The notes beneath the pieces are model-generated. The model saw only the letters and a list, made by a program, of their open reading frames with translations. It ran no database searches and was not told the origin of the DNA. Positions 62,015 to 64,000 of a stretch of 64,000 nucleotides of DNA are shown here, piece after piece; within the stretch, counting starts at the first letter, position 1; each line of letters starts with the position of its first letter. Source of the stretch: Straminergon stramineum. Its lineage: Eukaryota; Streptophyta; Bryopsida; Hypnales; Calliergonaceae. A program made the position numbers and the translations under genes. Where the stretch lies: positions 30,980,906-31,044,905 of the forward strand of contig OY987264.1 in NCBI GenBank assembly GCA_963920665.1, written 5' to 3'.

Positions 62015-62591
62015 CCCCTAAAGGACCGAATGACCGTTGAATGTATGCAGGTAATCTCGGGTAGGTTTGTATAAAGTCATTTTGTAGCAGATGTTCTTCA
62101 AATTTTGACACAAGGTGTGAACATGTATTCCCTAATTGGGAATGTAATTTTTTTTACAATCAGGTGCCCAGATCAAAAGTTATGCTGCCTAAACTTTTCG
62201 GGTAGCTCAGGCAGCTTTGGGCAGCATGTGCAAAACACCTCCTCTATTTCTAAAATTTGGCAGGTATGTAACTTACATGATAAAAGATGCAAATGTCAAA
62301 AAAAATAACCATGTGTAGTGTAAAAATCTCACTCTAGGAGTTAAAGGCTGCTGGCCCTATTGGGCAAGGTAGAAAAAAAAAATTTCCCTAACTTCAAACA
62401 TTATAATCTTTCAATCCATACATTCAAAGTTTCTGGAATTTTTTCCACACATTCCCATAGTAGTCTAGTACAAATTTGTACAGTTGAATTTTGAAAAAAA
62501 CTTTTATTTTTCATTTTTTTCTCATTGCCCTAAAAAGTGGCAGTTTTTCACAATTTGTGTCTAGAATGTGCCTCAGTCCTTTAGGGGTTAA
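62011..62591 (+). mobile_element. TTAA-flanked MITE, group A, copy 5 (short form)
   Basis: It runs from TTAACCCCTAAAGGACCG to CAGTCCTTTAGGGGTTAA, 581 bases. It carries group A blocks (GGTGCCCAGATCAAAAGTTA; TTTTTTCCACACATTCCCAT) but lacks the middle of the 930-base copies, as an internal deletion would give. It shares the TTAA at 62011-62014 with the preceding element. Confidence 0.82.
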
Positions 62592-63070
62592 ATTCAAAAA
62601 AGTGTCAGTTATTTTTTGAAATTTAATCTCTTAAAAACGAAAAAAAATAATGTACATTGAAATTGAATCATCGTAAATGTATTTTTGGAATTGACATTTT
62701 CTCAAAAAATCCAAAAATAACAGATACTTGGCAACAAAGTGCCCACATTGTCAAAAACTTTAACATAGGAATAATGAAAGTATTTTGAATTTGGAGGGGA
62801 TTGTCAAACTTATAAATTGTTCCATTCTTTAGTACTATAGAAGAATGAGATTTTTCTTACCTTTAAATGACACTTTAGTGTCAAAAAAATGTCAAAAAGT
62901 ATCTAAAACAATATCCATTTTTTTTAGTGAGTAACTCATTGCCATAACATTCTTGAACTTCATATTAGAGGCCCTTGTGCTTTCCAAAGAACATCTAAAG
63001 ACTTTGCCTAAGTAGATTGCAAGTCACATTTGCATTTAATGTGAAGAAAATTGGAAGAGCTACACAAGGT
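62592..63070. other. AT-rich DNA, no gene seen
   Basis: No exon or repeat structure was recognised between the TTAA elements and the next inverted-repeat element. Confidence 0.5.
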
Positions 63071-63853
63071 ATTATAGAGGATTTTGAGGCCTCCAAAAGA
63101 TTGTTTCAAGGTTGTTCTTCTTATGAACCAATGATGTGTTGTTAGAATATTAAAAATGAAAAAATTTATTATAAAAGTTTAAAACAAGAATTTTTCATTA
63201 CAAATAATTATATAATATCAAATAATGAATGTTATCTAATGTGGCAATGTCCATAACACGTAAGACAATTGATGTGGTGATGTTCCTAGACTTCCCCACT
63301 GTCTAGGAATTCATAGCATTAAAAAAAATTTCAGCCCTCAAAGGGGTTGCTTCCCTTTGAGAAGTTCCCTTCAAAGGAATGCATAGCCCCTTTGAGAAAT
63401 AGTGGTCACTATTCATCATCAATGATGAATAGTGCCACAATAAAAAAATATTAAAAAATGAATATTTTTTAATAAAAATATATTAAATAATAATTAAATA
63501 ATAAATAATATTTAAAATAATATTAAAATAATAGTAGCAATCTAACGTGGTCGCACTAATGCCACATCAGGTCTCACAATTTTTTAATTTTTAATTTATT
63601 TTAAGATCAATATTTTAATTATTTTTTCAATATTTTTTTAATTCTTGAATTGAACTGTCCTGCGTGAACGAGGCTCTGCAATTCGCTGGGCGGGGGAAAA
63701 AAATAATTTAAAATTTTTTTATTTTTTTATTTTTTTCGAATTTTTTTTTCCGGCCACTGTTCCCTGCCATTCCCTGCTGTCCGGGACTCACAGCCCCTTA
63801 GAGGGTTCATATTTTTTCTAATGTCTTTTAAAGGCTCTAGAAAACCTCTAATG
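63071..63853. mobile_element. CATTAG/GAGGCCTC inverted-repeat element, long copy
   Basis: The left end TATAGAGGATTTTGAGGCCT and the right end (inverse: CATTAGAGGTTTTCTAGAGCC) are imperfect terminal repeats. The 780-base body includes small inverted blocks near 63345-63390 (CCTTTGAGAAG), TGATGAATAGTG-type blocks near 63410-63435 and AT-only runs. It seems related to the shorter copies at 27582 and 49831 by its ends and by internal CCACATCAGG and CGGGACTCACAG-like blocks. It is non-coding. Confidence 0.5.
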
Positions 63854-64000
63854 TGTGACTAGATTATAAGACATTGAATTTTCTTAACTTATAAGTTTAG
63901 CACTAAGAATTTTGAAATTAAAGTATTATATGTTGAAGAATTAAGTTGAGGGTTTAGAATTTTTTTTAATGATTAACACGTACTTGATTTTCATTCTTCA

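Noticed and set aside
5571..62591. CCCTAAA/TTTAGGG words could mean interstitial telomere repeats.
   Set aside because: Each occurs once at an element end with an extra C or G and TTAA beside it, never in tandem. They are terminal inverted repeats.
1..64000. Transposase, reverse transcriptase, tRNA, rRNA or CRISPR features.
   Set aside because: I scanned for characteristic motifs and repeats and saw none; the mobile elements present are all non-coding.

Overview
The window is a nuclear segment of a land-plant genome. It carries five intron-containing protein genes in GC-richer islands, separated by long, very AT-rich stretches packed with small DNA-transposon relics. All recognisable products are plant-type: cullin-3, a type-B (REC plus GARP) cytokinin response regulator, a two-LIM-domain protein, the plant form of Mediator subunit 30, and a large Lys/Glu-rich protein I cannot name. 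The response-regulator sequence and the AT-rich intergenic DNA make me favour a non-flowering plant such as a moss, but this is an impression and cannot be settled from the window.

Layout. 570-3421 (minus): CUL3, two exons. About 3.7-18.9 kb: AT-rich DNA with TTAA-flanked elements, microsatellites and one fold-back-like element. 19294-24324 (plus): type-B response regulator, five exons, 552 residues. 25-36 kb: AT-rich repeats. 36186-38411 (plus): LIM protein, five exons, 193 residues. 38.4-44.9 kb: AT-rich, with nested TTAA elements. 44902-47166 (minus): MED30, three exons, 248 residues; its first intron is a degraded tandem array. 47.3-52.4 kb: small inverted-repeat elements and dispersed repeats. 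52884-60220 (plus): the large Lys-rich gene, about 11 exons and about 1577 residues. 60.5-64 kb: AT-rich DNA with two abutting TTAA elements and one longer element. The five genes share no pathway; this is an ordinary plant gene neighbourhood, not an operon.

The most unusual content is a set of short elements that all begin TTAA-CCCCTAAA and end TTTAGGGG-TTAA (at least eight near-complete copies in three internal-sequence groups). Two comparisons inside the window act as empty sites. The flanks of the copy at 7474-8404 recur at 43.0-43.4 kb with a single TTAA. The copy at 40964-41937 interrupts another element whose intact counterpart has one TTAA at 6074. These support a duplicated TTAA target, the hallmark of piggyBac-type transposition, which is not a usual plant MITE signature. 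No transposase gene is present. A second strong observation is that the tandem array in MED30 intron 1 carries copies of the end of exon 1 together with its splice donor.

Splice sites were chosen by eye from GT/AG positions, reading-frame phase and remembered family sequences, without transcript data. No tRNA, rRNA or CRISPR array was seen.
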